Below are positions 45,487 to 56,725 of a DNA stretch of 64,000 bases, one piece after another. The stretch spans positions 12,171,548 to 12,235,547 of the forward strand of contig JALMQS010000153.1 of assembly GCA_024734495.1 (NCBI GenBank), read 5' to 3'. The notes beneath the pieces are model-generated. The model ran no database searches. It worked only from the letters and a program-made list of their open reading frames with translations, and was not told the DNA's origin. Origin of the DNA: Forficula auricularia (taxonomy: Eukaryota; Arthropoda; Insecta; Dermaptera; Forficulidae). The position numbers were made by a program, and so were the translations under genes. Within the stretch, counting starts at the first letter, position 1; each line of letters starts with the position of its first letter.

Positions 45487-46042
45487 AAACCAATCGACTT
45501 GATTGGGGAATAATGGAATTGAAATAATTATCGGAAAAGAGGTTTTTTTATCTAATTAGATTTTTCCTCTTATTAAAAACAAGGACTAAAGATGAATAAG
45601 GACACTCGATGGTGGAGAAGTAATCTCCGGAATCGAAGCAAAAATACAATGTATACATTAATTAATGTAAAATACTTGGATTAATAAAATTTATAAAATT
45701 TATAATTTAATAATCCAGATTGGGAAGAGATGATTGAAACCAATCGACTTGATTGGGGAATAATGGAATTAAAATAATTATCGGAAAAGAGGTTTTTTTA
45801 TCTAATTAGATTTTTCCTCTTATTAAAAACAAGGACTAAAGATGAATAAGGACACTCGATGGCGGAGAAGTAATCTCCGGAATCGAAGCAAAATACAATG
45901 TATACATTAATTAATGTAAAATAATTGGTTTAATAAAATTTAAAAAAAAAAAAAAATTTAATAATCGTACAAGCTCTTCATAATGTAAAATAATTGGTTT
46001 AATAAAATTAAAAAAAAAAAATTTAATAATCCTACAAGCTCT
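45487..46042. repeat. Tandem duplication (250-bp unit, then a ~70-bp unit)
   Basis: AAACCAATCGACTTGATTGG begins at 45487 and again at 45737. The two 250-bp units are almost identical (TATCGGAAAAGAGG, CACTCGATGGYGGAGAAGTA, TCTCCGGAATCGAAGC). The end of the second unit is then repeated in a shorter cycle (AATGTAAAATAATTGGTTTA, then a poly-A run and CTACAAGCTCTTCATA) at about 45910-46042. Confidence 0.92.
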
Positions 46043-46108
46043 TCATATTTTATTTTATAATTTATACTTAATCTCTTTAATTTATACTCTTTAGCTATTT
46101 TAAATTAA

Positions 46109-46612
46109 GGTAGTTCTTTCACAAATGTAAAAATTTAAGAAGTCTTCGAAGCATGGAATATAAGTCATTGAAAGCATAATAAACACAATGTTAAAATTTA
46201 AGGACGATTTACCACACCAAACATGAAATAATTGCAATTAAAAATGAAATTTTTACATATGGTTGATTGGGAAAGGGTGGAAATTGATCATTATTTTATT
46301 TTTTTTCATTGAAGGACTTTCTCCATCTTGATGAAAAACAAATATTTTTAGAATAATATGATTATTCGGAGTAACTTAAAAAAAATTGAAATTATTTACC
46401 TCGTATTTTGATAAAAAAAACATATTTGGACGATTATTTTTAGGGATAAGATCAATTGCTTGGAAACGATCCATTCATATAGGGGATATAATAGTGTGAG
46501 AAGTACAGTCTCGTTAAAAAAAATTACCTAAAATTTTAGTTCATACCGTTCATATGTATAGAGTGGTTACGAGGCTAAAACTTTTTGTGTGGATTGTCGC
46601 GAAAAAACTACC
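46109..46612. mobile_element. TTAA-flanked element E2 (non-autonomous)
   Basis: The ends GGTAGTTCTTTCAC (46109) and, inverted from 46612, GGTAGTTTTTTCGCGACAAT are bordered by TTAA at 46105-46108 and 46613-46616. The right end matches the left end of E3 at 54.8 kb (GGTAGTTGTTTCGCGACAAT) at 19 of 20 positions, so E2 is a deletion derivative of that family. The 504-bp interior is AT-rich and non-coding. Confidence 0.85.
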
Positions 46613-46616
46613 TTAA

Positions 46617-47119
46617 TTTAACAATTCAAAAAAAATTTACATTCCTGATCGCCTGAATTTTACAACAAGCACAGCTGGCCAAAATACACCAAGTCAATTA
46701 TATCAAATATAAAATACAAAAATAATCTTAAAAATGTATTTAAAATAAACAAATGCAAGTAAAAATATAAATTATTATTTTTATTATAAAATTCTATTAT
46801 ATATTAGGTATATTAAAAATTCGTGCACCTAATATAATAACTTTTATAGTTTTTAAGGAATTTGGTGTTTGTACTTGGTGAAACATTCTTAATGTGAAAC
46901 CTACCAAGTATTTTTTACCCAATAATTTAACTTTTATAAATTAATACAATCAATACACTTTGACTTCATGTATTTGAAATACAAATACATAAAATGCATA
47001 ATGTACATTTATATCAAAATCATGCATTTATAAGTGACCAGCTTAGTATGAAGATCTCAAATTCTAAAACTAAATAAAAACCATTAAATATCCCATGTTG
47101 AATTTCAATTTTCATCTCC
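46617..47119. other. AT-rich DNA, possible W-repeat fragment
   Basis: ACTTGGTGAAACATTCTTAA and TGTGAAACCTACCAAG near 46875 resemble the ends of repeat W. No gene. Confidence 0.4.
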
Positions 47120-47335
47120 TAAGGACAAATAGTTTTGAATCTCACATTGTCTTTTGAAAATTCCTCAAAATCCCCCCAAACTTTGAATTTACAAGTTTCA
47201 AGCAGAAATATGAAAGAAAATGCCTTCAACAAAATTTCGGAATGTCCGCCGGTCTGTCTCTGCGAGCAGCCGGAGGCGGACGTCGTCGCTAGTTATAGAA
47301 TAAGTCCGAAATTTTTTATACTTAGAGAGTCTTTT
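47120..47335 (+). mobile_element. Helitron family 1, decayed 5' fragment
   Basis: TTTCAAGCAGAAATATGAAA then GAAAATGCCTTCAACAAAAT and GGTCTGTCTCTGCG follow the order of the Helitron block TTTCAAGCAAAGTTATGAAC, GAAAACACCCTCAACAAAAT, GTCTGTCTG. Both ends are lost. Confidence 0.55.
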
Positions 47336-47954
47336 CGCCCTTAAGGTGATAATTGAATGTTTAAAACATACACTAATATTAGTATTTTTTGTTCTCTATT
47401 AAAATCTTAAATATTTTTTTCTTTTGTTACAGGTGAGTTGTTTCTTCTTTGATTATCTGTCATTTCTTCGACTAGAATGAGCCTCTACAAAATGTAAGTT
47501 TTTTCAAATGCAATCCAATTCATAATAATGAATTTCTAATTGGTCAAAAAAGACAATAAAAATTATTCTAATTTTTTAGGAAATTAAAAAAGAGTGTGTT
47601 TATGCAATAATTTAAATTTAAAATCACCATTAAATTATTCATGTATGATTTATTTTTTGCTAATTAAAAATGTACAATATATTATTCATTTCTAGTTTAG
47701 AAAAATTGTCAAAAAACAGAATGGATTCACGCATTATTTCTATTTTTTGTTCAAATATTCAATTAAACAAAATAAATAAGTTGATGTGGGTATCCACCCA
47801 TTTGACTTTTCGACAAATTAAATTAAAATATTAATTGATTATTTTTGGTCTCGCGAGACTAGAATTTTATTAGAATAACTCGTCCTTTTTAAGAGAATAA
47901 CCATTTTCGCAAAAGCAGCTGTGCGAAATTTGGCTCAGATCAAATAAAGGATTT

Positions 47955-48530
47955 TTTTAATGAAAATGATGAGAGAAGGAGTAACACCAAAAAGGTGAAT
48001 CCTCTAAAGGCCTGGGTTGGCCCCTCCATCGTGAAAAGAAGAAGGGATTTTATGAGCTGGGTAGGGGTCGAAGGTATCTGTGGATACCGGTCTTAAACAG
48101 CTGAAGGTTATAAGTCTCGGGGAAGACGGTGGCTGGGATCGAGTTCCAGACTCTGGAGGTCATAGGGATAAAAAAGTTGGCGAAAGCGTTGGTTCGGCTT
48201 TTATCCAATTTGACAGCGAAGGGGGGGGGTGCTGACTGTTCGAAAACAACGTGTTTCTCCTAAAGAGGGCTTTAAGGTGGATAATTGATTTGAGCTCGAC
48301 TGATCAGACACCATGATAGTATCTTTAGTACAGGGAAAGGGCAGAAACGGTTCTTCGGTGAGCCAGGGAGTCGAGTGAGTTGGTTAGAGCCGGGTCTCCT
48401 ATTAGTTTAATTGCTCGCTTATGAATTGCATCCAGTGTGGCAAGAGAATGCTTGGAGGCCACTCTCCACATATGAGAGCCATATTCGAGACAGGGGCGAA
48501 TTTGAGCCTTATACATATCTAGTACTTATA
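47955..48530 (-). mobile_element. LINE family 3 (CR1/Jockey group), 3' fragment
   Basis: Similar to the LINE at 7 kb in its coding part (48325-48516: YKAQIRPCLEYGSHMWRVAS, LATLDAIHKRAIKLI, LDSLAHRRTVSALSL) but with a different 3' tail, so a separate family. The coding frame is truncated at 48525 and shifted downstream. The tail (ATTCACCTTTTTGGTGTTAC then an A run) is shared with 18100-18222. Confidence 0.82.
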
Positions 48531-48534
48531 TAGC

Positions 48535-48850
48535 GATAAATTTATTTTTTAGAAACCCTCTTCCCCATTTTCGGACCCTCATAGAAAATTTCACATATCT
48601 TTTAAATTGTACGACCAATTAGTAAATTTCAGCTTTCTTGGTTTGAAAATGTTTAAATACGTATTAATTTTTAGAATTCTTTTCTAATTTTGGTCCCATT
48701 TCAATCAAAATCTAATCAGCTCTTATTCTCATCATAAAAATGAACTAATATGAAATTTCTTTTTATATTCTCATTGGTTTTCAAGGAAGAGAGCGTAAAA
48801 AAATTAGGCAATTCACTCACTAGCTCAGAATTATTTTGACAAAACACTTC
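48535..48850. repeat. Decayed dispersed repeat (Z/HINE-like)
   Basis: CCCATTTCAATCAAAATCTAATCAGCTCTTATTCTCAT and ATGAAATTTCTT match 2820-2960 and 4200-4290 in the same order. Confidence 0.5.
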
Positions 48851-50841
48851 TTTTCTCTTAAAATAATTTTTTCGGTGCTCTCTATATATGACTTCCTGTT
48901 GATCAAAAATATTATTACTTGCTTTACTAGTATCAATTATTTAAAAAACCTCCTCTAGTCTGGTCTCAGAAATAGATTATTCCAGAAATTCCCCAATTAT
49001 GTTCATTAAAAAAATTTATCTATTCCTTTCTTTAGTTTACCAACCAGAATAATTTTTATAAAATATAAAAACTTGTCTGGACTTGTCTTTGATATCCTTG
49101 AGCAATGAGATGTGAAGAATCCTTATTCTATCAACTCCCTTTTAATTCAAATTATTTCCCCTTAAAAGTATGCATCCATATTGTATCGTTGTATCATTTA
49201 TATAATCTACCAAATAAAACAAATATTTTCTGTTTATTTAGTATAGAGGATATATCTATAATCAAATCAAGGGAGAAAAATCTAATTTTAATTCAAATAA
49301 TTAAATAAATAAATAAAATTACACTGCTTTTGTATTCTCTCGAAATTTTCAATATATTTTTTGTTTATTCGTGTTTCGAATTAAGGTAAATAAAAAATGT
49401 TCAAACCTAATTATTGTCTGTCTGTCAGACTACCCTTAATAACTGTAAAACAAAAGTTCATGAAAAGTTAGTTCTGACTCCAAAATATTTATATTTCCCT
49501 TACGAAAATTAGGATAGATACCTAGGTTCAAAAGTCCAAGAAGAAAAACATAGAAATTTGAAAAATATTGAATCTTCTTATAGGAATCTTTTGGACTAAA
49601 ATAACCTTCTAACTTAATTAGTTCACCAAACAAAAAAAAAATTTCCTCAGACAAATCAGTGTGATCTATTCCGTAATCTCATAAAGAGTTGACTCTAAGT
49701 CTATGAAATTTGATACCATTGATAAGCTTCTCTTTTGTGCCAAATTTGTGATTTAACACGAATACTTTTGAAGCATCGGACCTCAACTTTCTAACCAAAA
49801 ACATTCGCAGACAATTATTAGCCAAATCACAAAGATTTATAGATAGAATCTTGAAAGGTTTTCTCTTTGTTTACACAGACTATTGTTGCGCCATCTTTTT
49901 AATTAAAAAACTAAGCTAACAAATTTATAATGCTAGCATTTCAATATATGATTTTGTCTCTTATAACCAACCAATGTAGTTTTTATCGAGGGGTGAACTG
50001 CGACCTAATATTGTGTACACCTACTTCCACTTCCACTTTCATTTCCAAGTAAAAGACAATAGATGAAGGATCATTATCTAATGAATTCCAAAATAATTCC
50101 ACACAATTCCAAAGATGTACACCTAATTCCAATCGCGGTTCACCTCTCAGTTTTCGTGTACCGTAGCAAGCATAAAAACGTATTTTTAATCAATTTTTTT
50201 CATTTATTCATTTAAAATAATGAAACCAAGTACAAAACTTATAAGTTAATTTACGTCGAATTTGAAAAAAAAAAATGGTTAGGTGTAGAATACAATTTTC
50301 TCAAACTTCCTCAAATATCGTATTGTGCAAAAAGCACAAATAAGCTATGTAACATAATACACATTTTTCACCTACTTACAGACTTTAGTTTCCATAGAAT
50401 CCTAATAGTTTTAATAAATAAATAACATCTAGGTATTTATAAGAAATGTGAATCTTCAAAAAACATTTCTTTAACTTTTTGTATCTTCATAATTTTAATG
50501 AAACTCAAAAATTTTACTCCGTATCTATTTTTAAAATAAAAGCCAGTTGGTTAGTTCAACTTTAGAAATAAATACAATTTTCATTGCTCCCTAAAGTATA
50601 ATTAAAGTTGTAGTTTTTAATAATTAAGTAAGTAAACTTTGCAATTCCGAACTTATAAGAGATACTTTTGAGAAAAACCATTATTGAGGAAAATTCCAAA
50701 TGCCAATAAAACATTATCTTCTAATAAAAAACTCATTTTCTATTAATTTATATATACTCTTTTAACACATTTAACTAATATGCCAATAACATGACTAAAA
50801 AGATTCTAAAATTTACTTTAATACAAAATAATATTATTTAA
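48851..50841. other. AT-rich DNA without recognised features
   Basis: Short AT-rich frames only; no gene supported. Confidence 0.5.
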
Positions 50842-51507
50842 TCTATATATATATATAAATTAAAGTATTGTCTGTACAAATCACTCCAAATTTTGGTTGC
50901 ACACTTTTCAAGCAAAGTTATGAACGAAAACACCCTCAATAATATTACTGACTGTTTGTGTGTATGTTTGCGTTGTTTCCGCGAAAAGCTGCTCACGATT
51001 CACGTAAAAACGGCTGAAGGGATTATTATAAAATTTCATATTTGGATCAGATGTCTTCTAACTAACGTTTACTGCTATATAACGTTTTCGAATTTTGACA
51101 CCAAAAGGGGTGTTGGGGGGGGGGTGGAGCGCACGAATTAAAATTATCAAATAATTCTTAAAGTATTAACTCTACGGCAAATTTTATAATAAGCAAAGTT
51201 GTAGGGGATGTGATTTCTGACAACTTTTATTTAAAAAAATTCCCTGCAAAAGCACCCAAAAAGGCGGAGAATGGTGAAAAAATGTAAATTCTTGCCCTTG
51301 GAACAAATTCAACCAAATTTTGTATACATAATCTGTGGGCCTTTAGGAAGCTAGAAATGCAAAAACTAACCACCCAAAATGGGGGAAGGGTCAAAAAATG
51401 AAACTTCTTGCACTTGGGGTGGAGTGTTTTTGTGGTGGAGTGGGGGCTGGGTTTGGGCACGGTCCATGGTGGCGTAGCTCCCTGGTTAGCAAGAGGGTCG
51501 CCGAAGA
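50842..51507 (+). mobile_element. Helitron family 1, copy C (3' end lost)
   Basis: A (50841) then TCTATATATATATATAAATT starts the element as in copies A and B. The GTTGCACACTTTTCAAGC block, a shortened microsatellite and one ~100-bp module (51280-51400) follow. The copy stops in GCAAGAGGGTCGCCGAAG (51489-51506), inside the terminal hairpin, so the second hairpin arm and CTAG are gone. The G-rich tract is only ~60 bases here. Confidence 0.82.
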
Positions 51508-52152
51508 TCACCCAGCACTTTCTATTTTATAAAAAAGATATTAATAGCCCTGATTATCCCCGCCCTATCCTCAAGAACGTCCCCATACCCATTAAAAATT
51601 ATTTAATAAAAAATTACAAATTATACCTTATTGCCCTGACGAGATAGTAATAATTGTCTGACAATCCAACACAAGTCACAACAAATATCAAACAAATAAA
51701 ATAAATTTATTTCGTTGATTTCTTAAAAAATCTTAAATTGCCGGAGCAATTGGGGTTTTATTATTGTGCAATATAATCTGAAGCTAAAATTTACAAATTT
51801 TTTTGTTTATTAGTGATTTTAAGTCTTAGGATGCGTTTTCATTTTTTAGGAGGCCGTCAAATTTTTATACTCTCGTTGAGTATACTAGTATCAGTGAGCA
51901 CCTTCATTTATTAGTTAAATTAATATTTTATTCTATTTATCTCCTTGTGTAGCCGGCAATTCTTTTGATGAAAATCAAATGATCATGTCATTTAATTTAA
52001 CCAAAAATAATATTAAATTAGCTTTAATAGTTACATATTGTATACAGTTTCTAAGGTTTAAAAAGCTTATTGTTTGTTAAACTCTTATCTCGTATCTATA
52101 TATCTAGTGTTATAATATAACATTAAAAATATTGTATTTTAATTTACTAATA
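51508..52152. other. AT-rich DNA without recognised features
   Basis: No gene supported. Confidence 0.5.
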
Positions 52153-52182
52153 TAGCTGCAACGATCCGTTGCAGTTTATTTT
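52153..52182 (+). mobile_element. Helentron-like element Y, 3' hairpin end only (copy 6)
   Basis: CTGCAACG-ATC-CGTTGCAG followed by TTTATTT is the terminal hairpin of element Y with a longer (8-bp) perfect stem than in copies 1 and 2. No upstream Y sequence remains. Confidence 0.6.
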
Positions 52183-52325
52183 TAGGTGTATTTAAAATGA
52201 TCTAACACTAATGGTATTTTAGTATTTTAATGTGTCAACGATAAAAAAACTTTCCTCTAGGCCTCCTAACTATTAGTACAAAATATTACAAATTAATTCT
52301 TCCATTTTCTTTTTTTAATTTATTA

Positions 52326-52745
52326 TAATGAAGATAAGAGTAAATAAATATTATATTTAATATTCATTTACTATGAGTTAAGGATTATTGGTCACTTGTT
52401 TCACATTAAAATTAAAAGATGTAAAAATTTTTCATTATATATATATATATATATATATTTCGGGCTATCAACCCATCTGGAGGAAGTACAGAAAATATCT
52501 AATTTAACTTATTGAATGCTAGGTTATATATATGTTTAGTGAACAGAGGGAAAAAAATGTTTTCATTATTTAATTATTTTAAAGAACAATTTCTCTTAGG
52601 CTAATGTTAAGTGAAAATTTCGGGTTGGGTAGGGTTTATTGACATAGGTGTGGATAAATAATCTTAATGTGAACCAAGTGACCAAGAATCCTTAACTCAT
52701 AGCAAATGAATATTAAATATAATATTTATTTACTCTTATCTTTAT
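52326..52745. repeat. Foldback W (copy 4) with ~80-bp arms
   Basis: ATAATGAAGATAAGAGTAAA, TATTATATTTAATATTCATT and ATGAGTTAAGGATTATTGGT (52326-52406) return inverted at 52665-52745. The spacer holds a TA microsatellite and TATTTCGGGCTATCAACCCATCTGG, the hairpin motif (here CCAGATGGG, so the CTGA word is altered). Confidence 0.85.
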
Positions 52746-53029
52746 TAAAGATGTTTCACCTTGCACCAACACCACAATCTCTACTAATTATTATTATAAT
52801 GAGGCTATAATTATAATTATAATTTTGTGTCTTAGTCCACAATTGGGCTCATAGCCCCATATGTATTTATGGTATTCATTTTCTGTTATTTAATATTTAA
52901 TTATCTAATTCAAATATAATTTTTTCTCAAACTGCAGATGAACTATTTATTTACCTACTTAAGTAGTTTTTTTTTCTACTCAAAATCATAACAATCTGAT
53001 CACTAAAGTAGACCAATGTGTAATACCCA

Positions 53030-53660
53030 TGTCGGTGAGTGAATATTTGAATTACGGCTAGTCTGTGAAACACACGACCCTGGCTACAATGTCACATCAC
53101 TACTCCACTTAACTCATTCAGAGCGTTCTCTTTAATTAATGCCTTATAACTGTTAGTAAGAATAACTGTAATTGGATATGCTTGAGAAATTATTTTTATA
53201 TTAATCTCTGTTTCAATTTTCATATTTTCTTTTCTGTTGTTTCCCTCCGATTATTTAGTGAATGGGTGGAATTCAAATACTCCAAGATACCGGTTGGAAT
53301 TGGGAATAACATCGCTGTGAGAACTGCGCTTGTAATAAACATTCCGCTTTCCGCCACTTTGCCTCTGTTAACGATGTTTGTGCATTAAACCTTAAACCAA
53401 CCGCGTTGCTGTTTTTCCAACCTCTGATCCCTTATCTTGCTAATCCAGCGCGCTCTATGTCCAATAGTTTTCAAAAAGGATCACCCAAAAGAAGCAAACG
53501 ACATTTCTCTGCGAACCGCTTAATCGGATTCTCAATGACATTTTCGGGGCTATCAAATAACCTGGATCCTTTCAAACAAATAATAATCATCCCTCGTCCG
53601 TTCAATTTCTATTCTCGATCGTCATTCCGTGACTATTCATTGCCGTCAGCATTGTTGGAT
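53030..53660. other. Unique stretch with long weak frames
   Basis: Two plus-strand frames (53182-53388, 68 codons; 53406-53768, 120 codons) lie in somewhat GC-richer DNA. Their translations have no domain I recognise, and splice signals do not join them convincingly. Either an unrecognised gene piece or conserved non-coding DNA. Confidence 0.25.
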
Positions 53661-53768
53661 CTCTCCTCTTTATTCTCGAATACTTTAATATTCTACTTTT
53701 TGCATGGTGTCTTACATTTTTATTATTCCAAATTATGGTTTGACTTTAAACGTTTTATTATTTCTTAG

Positions 53769-54815
53769 TTGGAATAGTTGAATATATTAAAATAATCAAG
53801 GTGTATATTAATTTAAATGGTTCTTATCTCATATGTTTTAGTATGCAAAATTATTCTCTCTAAACAGGGAGGGGATATGTAGAAATTTTATTATTTTCTC
53901 ATTGAAATTTAATGAAAATAGAATAATCCTTTGAATTAATTAATATTTATATTGACTCATATAACTAAATCTTAACCTATTTAAATAACTAAGTTTTACT
54001 TAAAATGTTTACTCTTAAATTGGCCAACTTCTGCAATATTGACAAAGCCATAATATTCCTGAAGAGTATAGTCCTTGTGTTTCAAGTGAAGATAGAGGAT
54101 TCATAATCCTACTCCATTTTAGGTCTTCCTAATCAATTTCGATGGAATATATTGATGCAGGTATCACCCTCTTCAGAAGAACCGCGTTAAATGTTTATTA
54201 ACTTCAGGAATATTTAAATGAGTGATTCAGCAAGCAAAAATTATTGACATTTTAAAATAAATCAAGTAAATAACTACTGGAATAGCTTCGAATAATTATA
54301 TTCATGTTTAACTGTAAAAAAGACGTTTTAACGTCTCCTAAAACCAATAAGACCGTTTTCAGTCTTGACTGTCTGTTATCATGATAAGCCAAAGACAAGA
54401 AAATAAAATTTAAAACTTAGTCATCGACTCGACCTATCTCATAATTATTCTCTAATCTAATATAATTTATAAATTGTCTTTGGACGAGACCTCATGATTA
54501 TGCCCGAAGACTTGATGAAAGTAGTTAATTATTACACTTTTATTATCGTTTTTACTTTTTATTTTCAATAGATAAAAAAAATAATAATAATAATAATAAT
54601 AATACCATATTTCGTCCGGAATGCGGCAACAAAACTGAATTGATTCATAAATTTTATTCTTTAGAAATATCTGAACGGTGAACAAACGTCATTTTTTCTT
54701 TTAAAAATATGATGTAAAAAAATTATCTTTTAATTTTATTAACTATTAATTACTTTATATTCTAATTTAGTTTGTTAATAAACCGGGGTAACTTGAAGTT
54801 TTGTGTTGTGAACAG
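53769..54815. other. AT-rich DNA with twin mini-hairpins
   Basis: AGACG-TTTTAA-CGTCT (near 54320) and AAGAC-CGTTTTCA-GTCTT (near 54350) are two short consecutive hairpins; an (ATA)n run lies at about 54580-54602. No gene supported. Confidence 0.45.
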
Positions 54816-55121
54816 TTAAGGTAGTTGTTTCGCGACAATACCAGCAAAAAGTTAATGCTCAAGTATATAGAACAGTCAATAAGGATTCATAGTTCATAAG
54901 GCCAACACTTTTTGCTGTTTTTTGTACCAAATCTCAGCTTGAACTCCAAAGCTCTCGTTTGAGAAATTTGGCAACATTGAAAGAGATTGAATATTTTTAT
55001 ACATGACATTAAAATGACAGATAAAATGAATGATAAAATATGATCGATTTATTAATCAAAAAGTTCTAAATAAACGATTAAAAGCTGTTGCGGTAATGAA
55101 TGAGGGAAAAAAACGAAAAAA

Positions 55122-55378
55122 ATGTGTACTAAGAGTGCTAATGTAGGTACCCGAATAATTGAAGTGGGCGAGTTGGCGAATAACCTAACCTGTTGTCACT
55201 GGGTCAGAAAGATATTTTGGCTAAAAAATATTGTTGATGAAAGGCGATTAGGTTTGAATTCTATTTTTTCAATAAAATGTCAAGATTGCTATACATTAAC
55301 TCATGTCAGTACTGGAAAGAAACATACATCTAAAGATGGTGTGAAATGTAGTGGACGTAAATACCAAAATTGCACTAG
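55122..55378 (+). pseudogene. Transposase-like protein start, exon 1
   Basis: The 86-codon frame starts MCTKSANVGTRIIEVGELAN and contains a zinc-ribbon-like set of cysteines: LTCCHW (residues 23-28) and IKCQDCYT (51-58). DERRLGLNSIFS and STGKKH lie around them. From memory, this order (RIIE..LA..L.C..C, then ER..GL.S...I.C..C.T, then T.K.H) is the N-terminal domain of Mutator-like transposases found in arthropod and cnidarian genomes (Pfam 'Mutator'), probably including Kolobok-type elements. A consensus donor AG|GTAAGT follows at 55378/55379. The frame sits inside E3 and in the sense of its left end. Only the head of a protein normally several hundred residues long is intact. Confidence 0.6.
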
Positions 55379-55856
55379 GTAAGTTTAATTTTTTTAATAC
55401 AAAATTATTGATAGCAGTAAATAAATTATTATATATATATATATATATATCAGTGGCAAGCAACCACGAGAGGGGGGGATGAAGGGGTTGTGCCCCCCCC
55501 CCGGGTCAAGGAAAAAAATGAAAGTACCTAAAAGCAAAAATTAACAAATTTACAAATGAAAATAAAAAAACTATTTGATAAATTTAATAGCCCAAGAAAA
55601 TTAGACTTCTGCTGGCCAATAGGTAAATATGCATAAGCTGGAAATAATTTGAATCGACGTTTGGCATCCCAAATAAGAGTTAGGTGTAAGAGTTTACGAC
55701 GGTTTCTGGCTGCTAAATTTATATACTCCAAAAATCCTGGTTACGCCCCTGATATATATAATATATATATTTAATATGCAGATTCAATAAAAATAATAAT
55801 AAAGTCTTATAATAAAATATTGAACTAGATTTACAAATTTTTAAATCTGATTTTAG
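55379..55856 (+). other. Predicted phase-2 intron of the E3 gene
   Basis: GTAAGT at 55379 and TTTTAG at 55851-55856 bracket 478 bases. 301 of these are a later MITE, leaving an original intron near 177 bases with an AT microsatellite. Confidence 0.55.
55451..55751. mobile_element. hAT-like MITE inside the E3 intron
   Basis: CAGTGGCAAGCAACCACGA (55451) and, inverted from 55751, CAGGGGCGTAACCAGGATT are imperfect terminal repeats. The element landed in a TA microsatellite, so an 8-bp ATATATAT duplication is present but uninformative. Body words recur in the foldback at 6308-6664. Confidence 0.72.
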
Positions 55857-55905
55857 AGCTATACACTCTGGAGTTGGATATATTTCAAAGATATATAGGT
55901 ACTGA
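55857..55905 (+). pseudogene. Transposase-like protein, exon 2 remnant
   Basis: Joined to exon 1 in phase, the next residues are (R)AIHSGVGYISKIYRY and then TGA at 55903-55905. In the Mutator-like family an (A/C)IHSG(V/L)G block follows the zinc ribbon after a DVNTK-like stretch, here degenerated to YQNCT. The match in phase and motif supports a true exon, after which the gene is destroyed by the 105-bp duplication and AT-rich decay. Confidence 0.5.
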
Positions 55906-56085
55906 ATGCGATATAAATATTAAATGTTTTCAAAATAAAATTATTTTTATATATCTCTAGCATTAATTTTTTTATGTTTTGGCTATATTTCAAAGATATA
56001 TAGGAAATGAATGTGATATAAATATTAAATGTTTTCAAAATAAAATTATTTTTATATCAAGAACATGTTATTATTTTTTGTTTAT
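55881..56085. repeat. 105-bp tandem duplication
   Basis: TATTTCAAAGATATATAGG begins at 55881 and 55986; ATATAAATATTAAATGTTTT and CAAAATAAAATTATTTTTAT follow in both. The frame FQRYIG.ECDINIKCFQNKI is open in both copies, and one of the three codon differences is silent by TGC/TGT. Confidence 0.88.
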
Positions 56086-56217
56086 TTTGATTTTAAAAAT
56101 TGTTATTAAGCTAAAATTAGATTTTCATGATAACAATTCCTCATGTTTAGAAAAATGCATGCAATTTATAAAAAAAGGTTAAAATTGGTTGAGTTTTGAT
56201 ACAAGCATTCAGATTTA

Positions 56218-56725
56218 ATTCCTCCTCTCAAAAAAAAAAATTGGGTGGTTAATTTTTGTATTTTTAGACTTCTAGGGGGTCCGCTGATTATGTGTATAAA
56301 ATTTGGTTGAGTTTGCTAAAATGGCCTAGATTTGCCCCCCCCCACCATTAATTTTGGCCCCAGAAAAAATATTTTCATTATTATAGGTTTATTTTATTGT
56401 ATATTTCATTTTTCTTGTTTTTTTTTTAGTTTGAAAAGATTATAATTTTAAATTTTTAACCCCCCCCCTTAATTTTGGGTCGACATGCACCAAAATCTAA
56501 CCAACTCTTTAATGACAATGGACAAAAACTAGGTGTGAAATTTGGTTTCGATATTCACACTAGTTTTTGAGCTAGCTCGTCCACAAAAATTTGGTAACGC
56601 ACAGACTAACTAACAGACTAGCAGACATTTTGAGAAAATTATTATTTCGAAAAAGAAGAAAAACGCTTATTCATATCACAATACTTGACCATACACCCTG
56701 TATGGTAAAGTAAAAAATGATTAAC
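56218..56725 (-). mobile_element. Helentron-like element F1, copy 2, nested in E3
   Basis: Minus-strand order: TTTTACTTTACCATACAGGG terminus, GGTCAAGTATTG, TGTCTGCTAGTCTGTTAGTT microsatellite, TACCAAATTTTTGTGGACGA, ATTAAGGGGGGGGG and one ~100-bp module ending near 56218. The 3' hairpin end is missing. Confidence 0.7.
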
